Source: Sphingomonas pituitosa NBRC 102491 (GTDB lineage Bacteria > Pseudomonadota > Alphaproteobacteria > Sphingomonadales > Sphingomonadaceae). Taken from it: a stretch of 64,000 nt of DNA. Position 1 is the stretch's first letter; the number at the start of each line of letters is the position of its first letter. Position numbers and translations under genes: made by a program. The notes beneath the pieces are model-generated. The model had not been told where the DNA came from, searched no databases, and worked only from the letters and a program-made list of their open reading frames with translations. Below are positions 9,252-18,464 of the stretch, one piece after another. The DNA lies in assembly GCF_001598435.1 (NCBI RefSeq), contig NZ_BCYY01000004.1:62001-126000 (forward strand), read 5' to 3'.

Positions 9252-10688
9252 ATGGGATCAACGGGGGCGTTCGACGAAATTTGGGGGCATGGCGGTCCGG
9301 AGGCGCCGCGCGCGGCGTTTGCGGCGCTGTCGCAGTGGATTGCGGACACCCCGCCCGAAGAGCTGCAGCGGCGGCAACACTCCGCCGAGGCAGCCTTTCG
9401 CCAGCTGGGCATCACCTTCGCCGTCTATGGCGATAGCGACGCCGCCGAGCGGATCATCCCGTTTGACATCGTGCCGCGCATGTTCCTGCAACCCGAGTGG
9501 GAGAAGCTGAGCGAAGGCCTGGTCCAGCGGGTCGAGGCGATCAACGCCTTCCTGGAGGACATCTACGGCGCACGCCGCATCCTTGACGAGGGCATCGTCC
9601 CGCCCGAGCTGATCCTGCACAACGAGCAGTTCCGCCCCGAAGTCGCCGGCATCCGGCCGCCGCATGGCGTGTGGGCGCATATCTGCGGCATCGACCTGGT
9701 CCGCACCGGGCCCGACGAATTCTATGTGCTGGAGGACAATGCCCGCACACCCTCCGGCGTGTCGTACATGCTCGAAAATCGCGAGGCGATGATCCGGCTC
9801 TGCCCCGAGCTGTTCCGCGATTTCCGCGTGGCGCCGGTCGACAGCTATCCGGACATGCTGCTCGAGACGATGCGTTCTGTGGCCCCGCTCGGCCGCGCGC
9901 GGCCGGTGTGCGTCGTGCTGACGCCGGGCCATTTCAACTCGGCCTATTACGAGCACAGCTTCCTCGCCGATTCGATGGGCGTCGAGCTGGTCGAGGCTGC
10001 CGACCTCGTGGTCGACGACGATATCGTCTACATGGAAACGATCGCCGGGCGCGTGCGCGTGGACGTGATCTACCGCCGTATCGACGACGACTTCCTCGAT
10101 CCCTTGGTGTTCCGGCCGGACTCGCTGCTGGGTGTGCCCGGCCTGATCGCCGCGTACCGCGCCGGCAATGTCGCGCTGCTCAACGCGCCCGGCAACGGCA
10201 TCGCCGACGACAAGGCGATCTACAGCTACATGCCGGAGATCGTGCGCTTCTATTCGGGCGGCGAGGCCAAGCTGCCCAATGTCGAGACCTGGCGCTGCCG
10301 CGAGCCGCAGGCGCTGAAATATGTGCTCGATCACCTGCCCGAGCTGGTGGTGAAGCTGGTCGACGGTTCCGGCGGCTACGGCATGCTGGTGGGGCCGACC
10401 GCGACGAAAGAGCAGATCGAGACGTTCCGCGCCGCGCTGATCGCCGAGCCGCATCGCTATATCGCGCAGCCGACACTGGCGCTGTCGACCGTGCCGACGC
10501 TGACCGAGAAGGGCCTGGCGCCGCGCCATGTCGATTTCCGCCCCTTCGTGCTGACCGGCAGCGACAAGGTACGCGTGGTGCCCGGCGGGCTGACCCGCGT
10601 GGCACTGCGCGAGGGATCGCTGGTGGTGAACTCCAGCCAGGGCGGCGGCACCAAGGACAGCTTCGTGCTGCTGGGAGACGCGGCATGA
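9252..10688 (+). CDS. Circularly permuted type 2 ATP-grasp protein
   Basis: About 478 residues, beginning MGSTGAFDEIWGH. Conserved stretches such as YVLEDNARTPSGVSYMLENR, the DDDF and NGIADDK regions, and LVVKLVDGSGGYGM are those of the circularly permuted ATP-grasp family found with alpha-E proteins. The frame is open upstream to 8985, but that part overlaps the start of the divergent beta-helix gene. The ATG at 9252, with GGGAG just ahead, is the sensible start. The two following genes encode an alpha-E protein and a transglutaminase, the set predicted in comparative work on amidoligases to make and process a peptide. No substrate is known. Cytoplasmic. Confidence 0.85.
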   Translation: MGSTGAFDEIWGHGGPEAPRAAFAALSQWIADTPPEELQRRQHSAEAAFRQLGITFAVYGDSDAAERIIPFDIVPRMFLQPEWEKLSEGLVQRVEAINAFLEDIYGARRILDEGIVPPELILHNEQFRPEVAGIRPPHGVWAHICGIDLVRTGPDEFYVLEDNARTPSGVSYMLENREAMIRLCPELFRDFRVAPVDSYPDMLLETMRSVAPLGRARPVCVVLTPGHFNSAYYEHSFLADSMGVELVEAADLVVDDDIVYMETIAGRVRVDVIYRRIDDDFLDPLVFRPDSLLGVPGLIAAYRAGNVALLNAPGNGIADDKAIYSYMPEIVRFYSGGEAKLPNVETWRCREPQALKYVLDHLPELVVKLVDGSGGYGMLVGPTATKEQIETFRAALIAEPHRYIAQPTLALSTVPTLTEKGLAPRHVDFRPFVLTGSDKVRVVPGGLTRVALREGSLVVNSSQGGGTKDSFVLLGDAA

Positions 10689-10751
10689 GGGGGGCTTTCT
10701 TCTTCGATCCTCCCCGGCACGGCGGAACGTGCGCGGTCAACACAATGGTCC

Positions 10752-10846
10752 GTCATCCCCGCGAAGGCGGGGATCCATTGGCGCTGATGCCGCAGTTCCT
10801 GCCCCAGCCGTCCAGGCGAATGGATTGCCGCCTTCGCGGGAATGAC
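10752..10846. repeat. Paired palindromic intergenic repeat (REP-like), copy 4
   Basis: A diverged copy whose arms read GTCATCCCCGCGAAGGCGGG and complement. It lies in the 214-base gap between the ATP-grasp and alpha-E genes, so it would be inside the operon transcript if the three genes are co-transcribed. Confidence 0.82.
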
Positions 10847-10902
10847 GAAGGAGGCCTGGCGATCGCCGGGCTCCCAACGGCTCGGATCTGGGAGCAGCAC
10901 CC

Positions 10903-11844
10903 ATGATGATGCTCTCCCGCACCGCCGCCGCGCTCTACTGGCTGGGCCGCTATGTCGAGCGCGCGGACTTCATCGCCCGGCTGGTCGAGGCGACGATCCG
11001 CCTCGACGCGCTCTCCGCCCGCCCCGCAGGCGAGGCCGCGTGGCAGAGCGCGCTCACCGTCAGCTATACCGACGAGATTTTCGCCGCGACCGGCCATCCG
11101 GCGACGCAGGCGCATGTCGCGCGGTTCCTGACCCTGGAAGCATCGAACCCCGGCTCGATCATCCGCTGCCTCGAAATGGCGCGCAACAACGCGCGCGCCG
11201 TGCGCACTGCGCTCACCCGTGAAGCCTGGACCGCGATCAACCGCGCCTGGTGGCTGTTCGCCAACCGCGCCTCCACCGGCGGCGCGACCGAGACGCTCAG
11301 CCTGGTCGAGCAGATCAAGGGCGAGACGCGCGGCTTCGAAGGCGCGACGCACCGGATGATGCGCAACGAGGCGACGCTGCTCATCCAGCTCGGCGCCGCG
11401 ATCGAGCGCGCGGACAACACCGCGCGGCTCGTGGACGTCAAATATCATCTGCTGCTGCCCGCCGGCGAAAGCGTCGGCGGCGCCGTCGATCGCGACCAGT
11501 GGACGACGATCCTCCAGACCGTCTCCGCCGTCACTGCCTATCGCTGGCTCTATTCGGAGGGGCTGCGGCCGGACAATGTGATCGACCTGCTGGTCAGCCG
11601 GTCGGAGCTGCCGCGCAGCCTTGCCGCCTGCGTCGAGGAAACGGTGGCGCTGCTCAGCCAGCTTGCCAAGCGCACGGGCCTGCAGGGCGAGGCCGATCGG
11701 ATGGCCCGTTCCCGCCTCGCCCGCTGCCAGAAGGCGCGCACGCCGGACATCATCGTCGGGGGCCTGCACGAATATCTGGAGACATTCATCGCCGAGAACG
11801 CGCTGATCGACAGCGCGATCGCTCGCCAGTTCCGGTTCCTCTGA
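10903..11844 (+). CDS. Alpha-E domain protein
   Basis: A 313-residue, mostly helical protein starting MMMLSRTAAALYWLGRYVERAD, the standard N-terminus of the alpha-E family. RW and RAR patches such as EAWTAINRAWWLF and ARFLTLEASNPGSI are typical. Family members have no established biochemical activity but are almost always coded beside circularly permuted ATP-grasp and transglutaminase genes, as here. Its stop overlaps the ATG of the transglutaminase (TGATG), which implies translational coupling. An alternative start two codons later would make no practical difference. Confidence 0.88.
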   Translation: MMMLSRTAAALYWLGRYVERADFIARLVEATIRLDALSARPAGEAAWQSALTVSYTDEIFAATGHPATQAHVARFLTLEASNPGSIIRCLEMARNNARAVRTALTREAWTAINRAWWLFANRASTGGATETLSLVEQIKGETRGFEGATHRMMRNEATLLIQLGAAIERADNTARLVDVKYHLLLPAGESVGGAVDRDQWTTILQTVSAVTAYRWLYSEGLRPDNVIDLLVSRSELPRSLAACVEETVALLSQLAKRTGLQGEADRMARSRLARCQKARTPDIIVGGLHEYLETFIAENALIDSAIARQFRFL

Positions 11845-12653
11845 TGCGCATCGCCGTCGAACACCGCTCGATCTATCGCTTCACCCAGCCCCAGGCGCGG
11901 ATCGTCCAGATGCTGCGGCTGACGCCGTGCGATACCCAGCACCAGACGGTGGTGAGCTGGATGGTCGGCGTCGATTGCGACGCGCGGCTGCGCGACGCGG
12001 TGGACGGCTATGGCAACGCCGTGACGATGCTCTATGCCGAGGGCCCGATCGAGGCGATCGAGATCGCGGTGACCGGCGAGGTGCTGACCTCCGACAATGC
12101 CGGCGTGCTGCGCGGCACGCCCGAGCCGCTGCCCCCTGCCCTGTTCCTGCGGACGACGCCGCGCACCGCGCCGAGCGCGCAGCTCGCGGCGTTCGCGGCG
12201 GATGTGAGCACCGGTACCGCCGATCCGATCGAGAAGCTGCACCGGCTGAACCAGGCGCTCCACGCCCGCTTCCGCTGCGTGCCCGACGTGCCCGATACCG
12301 GCCTGACGGCGGCCGACGCCTTTGCCGGCAAGGCAAAAGCCTCGCGCGACGTGGCGCAGATGTTCGTCTCCGCCGCGCGGACGCTGGACGCGCCGGCCCG
12401 CTACGTTTCCGGCTATCATCTGGACGGCACCCAGCAATGCGCGCCGCATGCCTGGTGCGAGGCCTGGATCGCCGGGCTCGGCTGGGTGGCGTTCGACCCC
12501 GTCACCGGCCTGTCGCCGAACGACGGCTATGTGCGCGTCGCGGTCGGGCTCGATTCCGAAGGCGCCGCCGCGGTCGCCGGGCACCGCATCGGGCACGGCG
12601 AGGAACAGCTTGCCGTAAACCTGCAGGTCGATCGGCTGGGGAACGAGGAGTAG
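11844..12653 (+). CDS. Transglutaminase-family protein
   Basis: A 269-residue protein starting MRIAVEHRSIYRFTQP, with an N-terminal beta domain of the bacterial transglutaminase-like type and a papain-fold core. The core shows the expected order of a catalytic region near ASRDVAQMF, then HAWCEAWIAGLGWVAFDP, where the His and the following Asp are in catalytic positions. The usual cysteine in the first motif (C-R-D) appears as S-R-D here (KASRDVAQ), which is worth noting because it would replace the nucleophile. It may therefore be a binding or very altered enzyme. Third gene of the ATP-grasp/alpha-E set. Confidence 0.85.
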   Translation: MRIAVEHRSIYRFTQPQARIVQMLRLTPCDTQHQTVVSWMVGVDCDARLRDAVDGYGNAVTMLYAEGPIEAIEIAVTGEVLTSDNAGVLRGTPEPLPPALFLRTTPRTAPSAQLAAFAADVSTGTADPIEKLHRLNQALHARFRCVPDVPDTGLTAADAFAGKAKASRDVAQMFVSAARTLDAPARYVSGYHLDGTQQCAPHAWCEAWIAGLGWVAFDPVTGLSPNDGYVRVAVGLDSEGAAAVAGHRIGHGEEQLAVNLQVDRLGNEE

Positions 12654-12735
12654 CGAACGGCTCCCGGGGACCCATCCCTCCCTCACGCGTCCGGGCGAAC
12701 GCCGGGCCTGGCTTCGCTGGAGCGATGCCCTCCCT

Positions 12736-13518
12736 TCAGGCCAGTGCCGCCGCCACCGCGTTCGGCATCGGCCCAACCTCCCCCTCGTCGCCGAGCAGCG
12801 ACCAGCCGGTGGCCCCCAGTACCTCCAGCGGGCGATAGCGGGTCTTGTACGCCATGCGTGCGCTGCCCTTCACCCAATAGCCGAGATAGACATAGGGCAG
12901 CCCCGCCGCGCGGGCGCGCAGGATATGGTCCATGATGATGAAGTTGCCCATGCCGGGCCGCGCCTCGTCGTCCGTGACGAAGAAGCTGTAGATCATCGAC
13001 AGGCCGTCGCCCTGCTGGTCGGTGATGCACGCGCCCACCAGCCGGCCGGGCACGCCGTCGATCGAAGGCTCGCGATATTCCACCACATAGGAGCTGACCG
13101 GCGACTGCTCGACCATGTCGGCATAGTCGCTCTCGTCCATCGCCGCCATGCCGCCGCCGGGATGGCGCGAATCAAGGTAGCGCTTGAGCAGCGCATACTG
13201 CTCGCCCGTCGCCCAGGGCTTGCACGCGGTGACCTCGATATCGCCATAGCGCTTGAGCAGCTTGCGCTGGGTCGCGTTGGGCTGGAAGCCGTCGGTGACG
13301 ACGCGGACGGAGGCACAGGCGGTGCAGCCCGCGCAGCTCGGCCGATAGGCGACCGACTGGCTGCGGCGGAAACCGATGCGGCTCAGCGCATCGTTCAGCT
13401 CGCCGGCATGCTGGCCCGACAGCTCGGTGAAGATCTTCCGTTCCTGGCGTCCCGGAAGATATGGGCAGGGCGACGGACTGGTCACGAAAAAACGCGGGAA
13501 TCGAGATAATGCGGTCAC
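12736..13518 (-). CDS. bpt: Aspartate/glutamate leucyltransferase (Bpt)
   Basis: A 260-residue GNAT-fold aminoacyl-tRNA-protein transferase. It carries the N-terminal cysteine motif [15 protein letters not shown] and the family C-terminal block [18 protein letters not shown]. It should transfer leucine from Leu-tRNA to proteins with N-terminal Asp or Glu, tagging them for ClpS/ClpAP in the N-degron pathway. It acts in the cytoplasm. Start at ATG 13518; the gene stands alone, convergent with the transglutaminase gene. The 263 bases upstream, to the end of the GT1 gene, contain no other ORF; they include an imperfect GCGGAAC/GTTCCGC stem at about 13655-13679. Confidence 0.92.
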   Translation of the reverse strand: MTALSRFPRFFVTSPSPCPYLPGRQERKIFTELSGQHAGELNDALSRIGFRRSQSVAYRPSCAGCTACASVRVVTDGFQPNATQRKLLKRYGDIEVTACKPWATGEQYALLKRYLDSRHPGGGMAAMDESDYADMVEQSPVSSYVVEYREPSIDGVPGRLVGACITDQQGDGLSMIYSFFVTDDEARPGMGNFIIMDHILRARAAGLPYVYLGYWVKGSARMAYKTRYRPLEVLGATGWSLLGDEGEVGPMPNAVAAALA

Positions 13519-13781
13519 CGCTCAGCCGTCCTCTGCTCCATCGGGCCGTCCCGACCGGCCCCTCTTACCCTGTTATGGGGTTCGATTTGGATGATGAAAA
13601 GCGCGTTTACCATCAATCAGGAGCATTCCCGGCTGCCCAGCTTTCCCGAGTGACGCGGAACGGGACGATTCGGTTCCGCGGTAACCATGGATCGCGGCAG
13701 CGCGGGACGAACGGTCCGTTTTGACAGCCGAATCCGGCCACCGGAGCCCGGCGCGCGGGCGACTCGATTCGCGCGGTCGAG

Positions 13782-15053
13782 TCACAACCCGAGCGCGTCC
13801 AGCGCGCGTCCGACGCCGTCCTCGACGCGGATCGCCGCACCCGCACGGCGCGCCCGCTCCGCGCGCGTCGGATCGTGCAGCAGCCGGCCGATGGCCGCCG
13901 CCGCCCTTGCGCCGGTATAGCGCCGCTTGGGCAATGAAAGGCCCAGACCTGCCCGCACGATCCGCGCCGCGTTGTCGAACTGGTCGCCGAAGATCGGACA
14001 GACGAGCTGCGGCACGCCGGCGCGGATCGCCTGCGCGGTGGTGCCGATGCCGCCATGGCCGATCACCGCCGCGGCACGCGGGAACAGCTGCGAATGCGGG
14101 GCATAGCCGGCGACCAGCAGGTCCGGTCCCGCCAGCGCGCGATGCTGCTCCAGCCTGTCGTCGCCGACGAGCAGCACGGCCCGTCGCCCGAGCCGCCGCG
14201 CCGCCTCGGCACTCGCCGGGTAGAAGCCGTCTTCGGCATAGATCGCCATGCTGCCGAGGGTGAAGACGAGCGGGGGCGCCCCCGCTTGCAGAAAGGCTTC
14301 GAGGGCGGGGGAAAGCCCCTCCCCCGCAAAGCCGCCATCGTAGAAGAGAAACCCGGTCTGCACGAAACTCGCAGGCGTATCGGCAGGCCTGGGCGAGAAA
14401 GCGGGCGACCAAAGCCCGACGGCGCGCTCCACCGCAAGCGGACCCGCCAGCAACTCGTTGCCCGCGAAGGGGGGCGCCCCCATCGCCGCACGCAGGGCAG
14501 CGAAGGGTTTCAGCCCCTTCGCATAGCGGCGATCGGCAAGCCGTAGCAGTGGCCGCACCGCGCCCGCGCCGAACCAGCGCCGCAGCATCACCAGCGCTGT
14601 CTCGCCGCGGGTCAGCACCGGCGGGTCCTCGGCGGAGAGCAGCGTGATCGGTTGGAGCAGCGCCGAGGCAAGCGGCACTCCCGCCGCCTGTGCCGCGATC
14701 CTGGCATGGATCGAGAAGCTGCTGGCGAGCACCAGGTCCGCGCCGGCGATCACCGGCGCCAGGTCAGCCAAGCTTATTTCCGCATAGGGCACCAGCACGC
14801 GATCGATGATGAAGGCGAAGTCGGTGGCCAGCGCCCGGGCGATCTGCCCCTCGTCCAGCCCGGTATCGGCGAGCAACTGCGGTCCGTCCGGGCGGATGGG
14901 ATGGAATTCGATGCCATGGCGCTCGGCGATCGGCCGCACGGACTCCGCGCCCGCGAAGACGGGTACATGCCCCCGCGCCTGCATCCCCAAGGCCAGTGCG
15001 ATGAACGGGTGGACGTCGCCCAACGTGCCCATCGTCGCCAGCACAACCCGCAT
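13782..15053 (-). CDS. GT1-family glycosyltransferase (MGT-like)
   Basis: About 423 residues with the GT-B fold of the UDP-glycosyltransferase/MGT type. The N-terminus MRVVLATMGTLGDVHPF is the acceptor-side motif. The C-terminal donor motif HGGIGTTAQAIRAGVP, followed by FGDQFDNAARI, is the nucleotide-sugar site. Relatives glycosylate sterols, macrolides, carotenoids or lipids; the substrate cannot be read from the sequence. I placed the start at 15053, where the Rossmann strand begins; the frame is open to 15104. It lies between bpt and proS, outside the sphingan locus proper, and I have no evidence that it takes part in sphingan synthesis. Confidence 0.85.
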   Translation of the reverse strand: MRVVLATMGTLGDVHPFIALALGMQARGHVPVFAGAESVRPIAERHGIEFHPIRPDGPQLLADTGLDEGQIARALATDFAFIIDRVLVPYAEISLADLAPVIAGADLVLASSFSIHARIAAQAAGVPLASALLQPITLLSAEDPPVLTRGETALVMLRRWFGAGAVRPLLRLADRRYAKGLKPFAALRAAMGAPPFAGNELLAGPLAVERAVGLWSPAFSPRPADTPASFVQTGFLFYDGGFAGEGLSPALEAFLQAGAPPLVFTLGSMAIYAEDGFYPASAEAARRLGRRAVLLVGDDRLEQHRALAGPDLLVAGYAPHSQLFPRAAAVIGHGGIGTTAQAIRAGVPQLVCPIFGDQFDNAARIVRAGLGLSLPKRRYTGARAAAAIGRLLHDPTRAERARRAGAAIRVEDGVGRALDALGL

Positions 15054-15143
15054 GCGTCGTCTCCCCAGGCGCAGGGTGGTCACGGATACGGCGAAACGCG
15101 TCAATCGAAATCCTCCCCCGCGTCGCAGGGGAGGATCGAAGCC

Positions 15144-16676
15144 TCAGTACGCCCGTGCGACCAGGATGCGTTCGACCGCCGGCTTGCCGGTGAACAGGCA
15201 GGTGCCTTCCGCCGGCGCCGCGCCAACGGCCACGTTGCGGAAGGTGAGCTTGAGCGCCTTCAGCCGCTCGACCACCGCGTCCAGTTCGGCGCCGGTCGGC
15301 TTGGCCCAGCTGACCTCGGCCCAGCCCGGGAACTTCACCGAATCGGCGAACATCGCGGCCAGCGTGTCGAAATCGGTCACGTCGCGGCGGATGTTGCTGT
15401 CCAGCCGCTCGCGCGCGTCGAGATACAGGCCCTGCTGGATGCTCTCCAGGATCGCGGCGGCTTCCGCCACGAAATCGCCGCGCGGCATGATCTGCGAATC
15501 GAGCTTGCCGTCCTCGCGGTAGAGCTTGTTGCGCTGGATCACCGAGACGTTGCCGCCCGCCACGTCGCGCCCGCCGACCTCGATCACGATCGGCGCGCCC
15601 TTCTTCACCCAGCCCCAGCGCTTGGTCTGCGCCTTCACCGCCTTCAGGTCGAGCAACGCGCGCACCGGCTCGCCCAGCGCGGTCAGCTTGGCGAGTTCGG
15701 CCTGGAGCGACTTGCAATAGTCGATCGTCGCGGCATCCTCGGGCTGGTCGCGCAGCATCGGCACGATCACGATCTGCCACGGCGCCACCATCGGCGGCAC
15801 GCGCAGGCCGTCATCGTCGCCGTGGACCATGATCAGCCCGCCGATCATGCGGGTAGAAACGCCCCAGCTGGTCGTCTGCGCCAGCTCGAACTGGCCTTCC
15901 GAATTCTGGAACTTGATGTCCTGCGCCGAGGAGAAGGTGGTGCCCAGGAAGTGCGAGGTGCCGGCCTGCAGCGCCTTGCCGTCCTGCATCATCGCCTCGA
16001 TCGAGAAGGTCGAGACCGCGCCGGGGAAGCGCTCATTTTCCGGCTTCTCGCCCGCGACCACCGGCATCGCCAGGCAATCCTCGGCGAAGCTGCGATACAC
16101 CTCGAGCATCTTGAGCGTTTCTTCCTGCGCCTCGGCGACGGTGGCGTGGGCGGTATGCCCTTCCTGCCACAGGAACTCCGCGGTGCGCAGGAACATGCGG
16201 GTGCGCATCTCCCAGCGGACGACGTTGGCCCACTGGTTGATCAGCACCGGCAGGTCGCGCCAGCTCTGCACCCAGCGCGACATCGCCGCACCGATCACCG
16301 TCTCCGAGGTGGGGCGGACGACCAAAGGCTCTTCCAGCTTCGCCTCGGGATCGGGCACCAGCCGGCCGTCCTTCTGGATCAGCCGGTGATGGGTGACGAC
16401 CGCCATTTCCTTGGCGAAGCCGTCGACATGCTCGGCTTCCTTCTCGAAATAGGAAAGCGGGATGAACAGCGGGAAATAGCAGTTCTCGTGGCCCGTCGCC
16501 TTGATGCGATCGTCGAGCAGGCGCTGGATCCGCTCCCAGATGCCATAGCCCCAGGGCCGGATGACCATGCAGCCGCGCACGCCCGAATCCTCGGCCATGT
16601 CGGCTTCGCTGATGACGGTCTGGTACCATTGCGCGAAATCGCCATCGCGCGTGACGGAAAGGGCATGCTTGATCAT
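15144..16676 (-). CDS. proS: Prolyl-tRNA synthetase, archaeal/eukaryotic-like (type 3)
   Basis: About 510 residues, class II. Motif 2 reads RWEMRTRMFLRTAEFLWQEG, and the ERFPGA ... IEAMMQDGKALQAGTSH blocks are those of the archaeal/eukaryotic ProRS form. There is no bacterial INS editing insertion. The C-terminus has the CLFTGKPA motif and ends in ARAY, as in type 3 enzymes. It charges tRNA-Pro with proline. Start ATG 16676 (MIKHALSV); the frame extends to 16733 without good initiation. Many alphaproteobacteria use a different, bacterial short form. No second proS is in this window. Confidence 0.93.
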   Translation of the reverse strand: MIKHALSVTRDGDFAQWYQTVISEADMAEDSGVRGCMVIRPWGYGIWERIQRLLDDRIKATGHENCYFPLFIPLSYFEKEAEHVDGFAKEMAVVTHHRLIQKDGRLVPDPEAKLEEPLVVRPTSETVIGAAMSRWVQSWRDLPVLINQWANVVRWEMRTRMFLRTAEFLWQEGHTAHATVAEAQEETLKMLEVYRSFAEDCLAMPVVAGEKPENERFPGAVSTFSIEAMMQDGKALQAGTSHFLGTTFSSAQDIKFQNSEGQFELAQTTSWGVSTRMIGGLIMVHGDDDGLRVPPMVAPWQIVIVPMLRDQPEDAATIDYCKSLQAELAKLTALGEPVRALLDLKAVKAQTKRWGWVKKGAPIVIEVGGRDVAGGNVSVIQRNKLYREDGKLDSQIMPRGDFVAEAAAILESIQQGLYLDARERLDSNIRRDVTDFDTLAAMFADSVKFPGWAEVSWAKPTGAELDAVVERLKALKLTFRNVAVGAAPAEGTCLFTGKPAVERILVARAY

Positions 16677-16789
16677 GCCCCAGCGCTTAGCGCTTGGGCG
16701 CGCCGACGCAAGGGGCCGGTGCGCCTGGTGCATCTCGACAGCACGCCCGCCGGCAAATCTTCGTCACGCGGGCGCCATGTCTCTCGCGC

Positions 16790-18454
16790 CTAGGCCTTGC
16801 CGAGCACCGGACCTTGCTGCCCCTTGCGTGCAGCGGGTACCCAACCCGCCAGACGCTTGCCGGAATAGAGCGTCGCAAGCGCCAGGCCGAACAAGATCGA
16901 GAACAGCGGGTCATTGTCGGTCTGCGCCAGCACCAAACGAGTCGTAATCAACACTGCCAGCGCGCTCGCAACGGCCAATTCTCCGGGGTACTGATCTACT
17001 CGCTCCCGCAACCCCGTTCGAACAAGCTCGAAGATCGAAAGAAGGATCATGCCCATATAACTGAAGAACCCGAGCAATCCATAGTCCAACGCGATCGCGA
17101 CCAAGCCGAGATCGTAAGTCAGGAAGTTATCCTCCGTACGAAAATTGACCGTGCTTCCACCCTGGCCCGGCCCGTAGCCGAGCAGCGGGCGCCGTGCGAT
17201 GAGGGGAACGGACATGGCAAATTGCACGTGGCGCGCGTCGTTGCTGGCCTGTGTACCGCCGCCGCCGAGTACACGCACATGCAAGGCAGGCACCAACAAT
17301 ACGGCCAATCCAAGGGCCACCAAGAATGCCGGGTACAGCATCGTCGCCGATATGCCGAGAAGATCGCCTCGTGCATTTCGCCAGCGATGCATCCCCCACA
17401 GCAGACCGAATAGCGCATGAGCGACAAGGTACCCGACCATTGCCAGCCGTGCGGTAGTAAGAAGGGCCGAGTACAGCAATGCCACGTCGAATGCGGCCCA
17501 AAATAACCGCCATGGCCAGTTCTTCGCGTTGACTAGCTTCCACAGGACAAAGGGCGTTGCGAGCGCGAGAAGTTCACCATAGGACAGCGCCGTCGTGTAG
17601 GTCGTGAGGACGCGATACCAGGTGCGAATGTGGGGCTGGGTAATCTGCTGCAGAGTCTCTTCGTCGATTTTGAGGAAGCTCGGGATGTGATCGACCCAAA
17701 GGATATGCTGAACACGCGCCTCGAATACACCAATCACCATTAGCACCGACACTGCAAGCAGCAACCGGTTGGTAAACCACTTCAAGTCCTTACCGCCGGG
17801 GCCGAAGACCCACAGCGCGACGAAGCAAATAGCGGTCGAGGTAAAAGAAAGATTGATCCACCGCCCGATCGTCACACTCAGAGCCGTGGAAAGGAACGCC
17901 GACAGGAATTGAATGGCGAAGAACGCAATCAAACACCGCCCGATCAGCGGATACGAGCGCAGCACGTCTGTCATGTCTCGGCGGAACTGCTTCGAGGTGG
18001 ACAGGCAGATCAGCAGCAGCAGGGTCATGATCAGGCCGACCAGGCGGCGCAGCGAGATCCAGGGCAGCCCGGCGACCGACACGGCCAGATAGTTGGGCCA
18101 GCAGATCATGACGAACAGGAAGATGCTCAGGCTGTAGGTCAGCGCACGGGTCGGCGCCGCGCGCGCTTCCGGCAAAGCCCAGACAACAAGCAGCGCGAGC
18201 AATCCCAACGGCGCGGCCAGCGGCAGCAGCATCGAAGGCGGCAGGATCGCGCAGAGAACGCCGTAGACAAAGGCCACGATCATGATGCCGAGGATCAGCC
18301 CCAACCGCCGCATCGCGACTGCCCAGCCCGCCCGCTCCTTCTGGTAGATCGGCAGCACGTCGCGCTTCGGACGCAGCAGCTCGCGAAAAGGAGCCCCCAT
18401 GTTTAGCGGCCCCAGGCCCAGGATCGTCTTCAAACGCCGCACCGCCGCTGCCAA
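16790..18454 (-). CDS. spsG: Sphingan polymerase candidate (Wzy/O-antigen ligase family)
   Basis: A 554-residue polytopic inner-membrane protein with about a dozen hydrophobic helices and a large periplasmic loop, as in Wzy/O-antigen-ligase proteins. Its position at the left end of the locus, next to the flippase gene, matches spsG/gelG/dpsG. It should join lipid-linked tetrasaccharide repeats into the polymer in the periplasm. The start is TTG at 18454. An AAGGAGG ribosome site 5 bases upstream overlaps the spsS stop, which decides for TTG over the ATG at 18400. The middle of the gene (about 16.95-17.9 kb) looks noticeably richer in A and T than its neighbours. Confidence 0.85.
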   Translation of the reverse strand: MAAAVRRLKTILGLGPLNMGAPFRELLRPKRDVLPIYQKERAGWAVAMRRLGLILGIMIVAFVYGVLCAILPPSMLLPLAAPLGLLALLVVWALPEARAAPTRALTYSLSIFLFVMICWPNYLAVSVAGLPWISLRRLVGLIMTLLLLICLSTSKQFRRDMTDVLRSYPLIGRCLIAFFAIQFLSAFLSTALSVTIGRWINLSFTSTAICFVALWVFGPGGKDLKWFTNRLLLAVSVLMVIGVFEARVQHILWVDHIPSFLKIDEETLQQITQPHIRTWYRVLTTYTTALSYGELLALATPFVLWKLVNAKNWPWRLFWAAFDVALLYSALLTTARLAMVGYLVAHALFGLLWGMHRWRNARGDLLGISATMLYPAFLVALGLAVLLVPALHVRVLGGGGTQASNDARHVQFAMSVPLIARRPLLGYGPGQGGSTVNFRTEDNFLTYDLGLVAIALDYGLLGFFSYMGMILLSIFELVRTGLRERVDQYPGELAVASALAVLITTRLVLAQTDNDPLFSILFGLALATLYSGKRLAGWVPAARKGQQGPVLGKA

Positions 18455-18464
18455 CCGAGCCTCC

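Noticed and set aside
13782..15053. GT1 glycosyltransferase as a sphingan side-chain transferase
   Set aside because: It is near the locus but separated by proS and read as a separate unit; the MGT type normally acts on small lipophilic acceptors. No evidence for the link.
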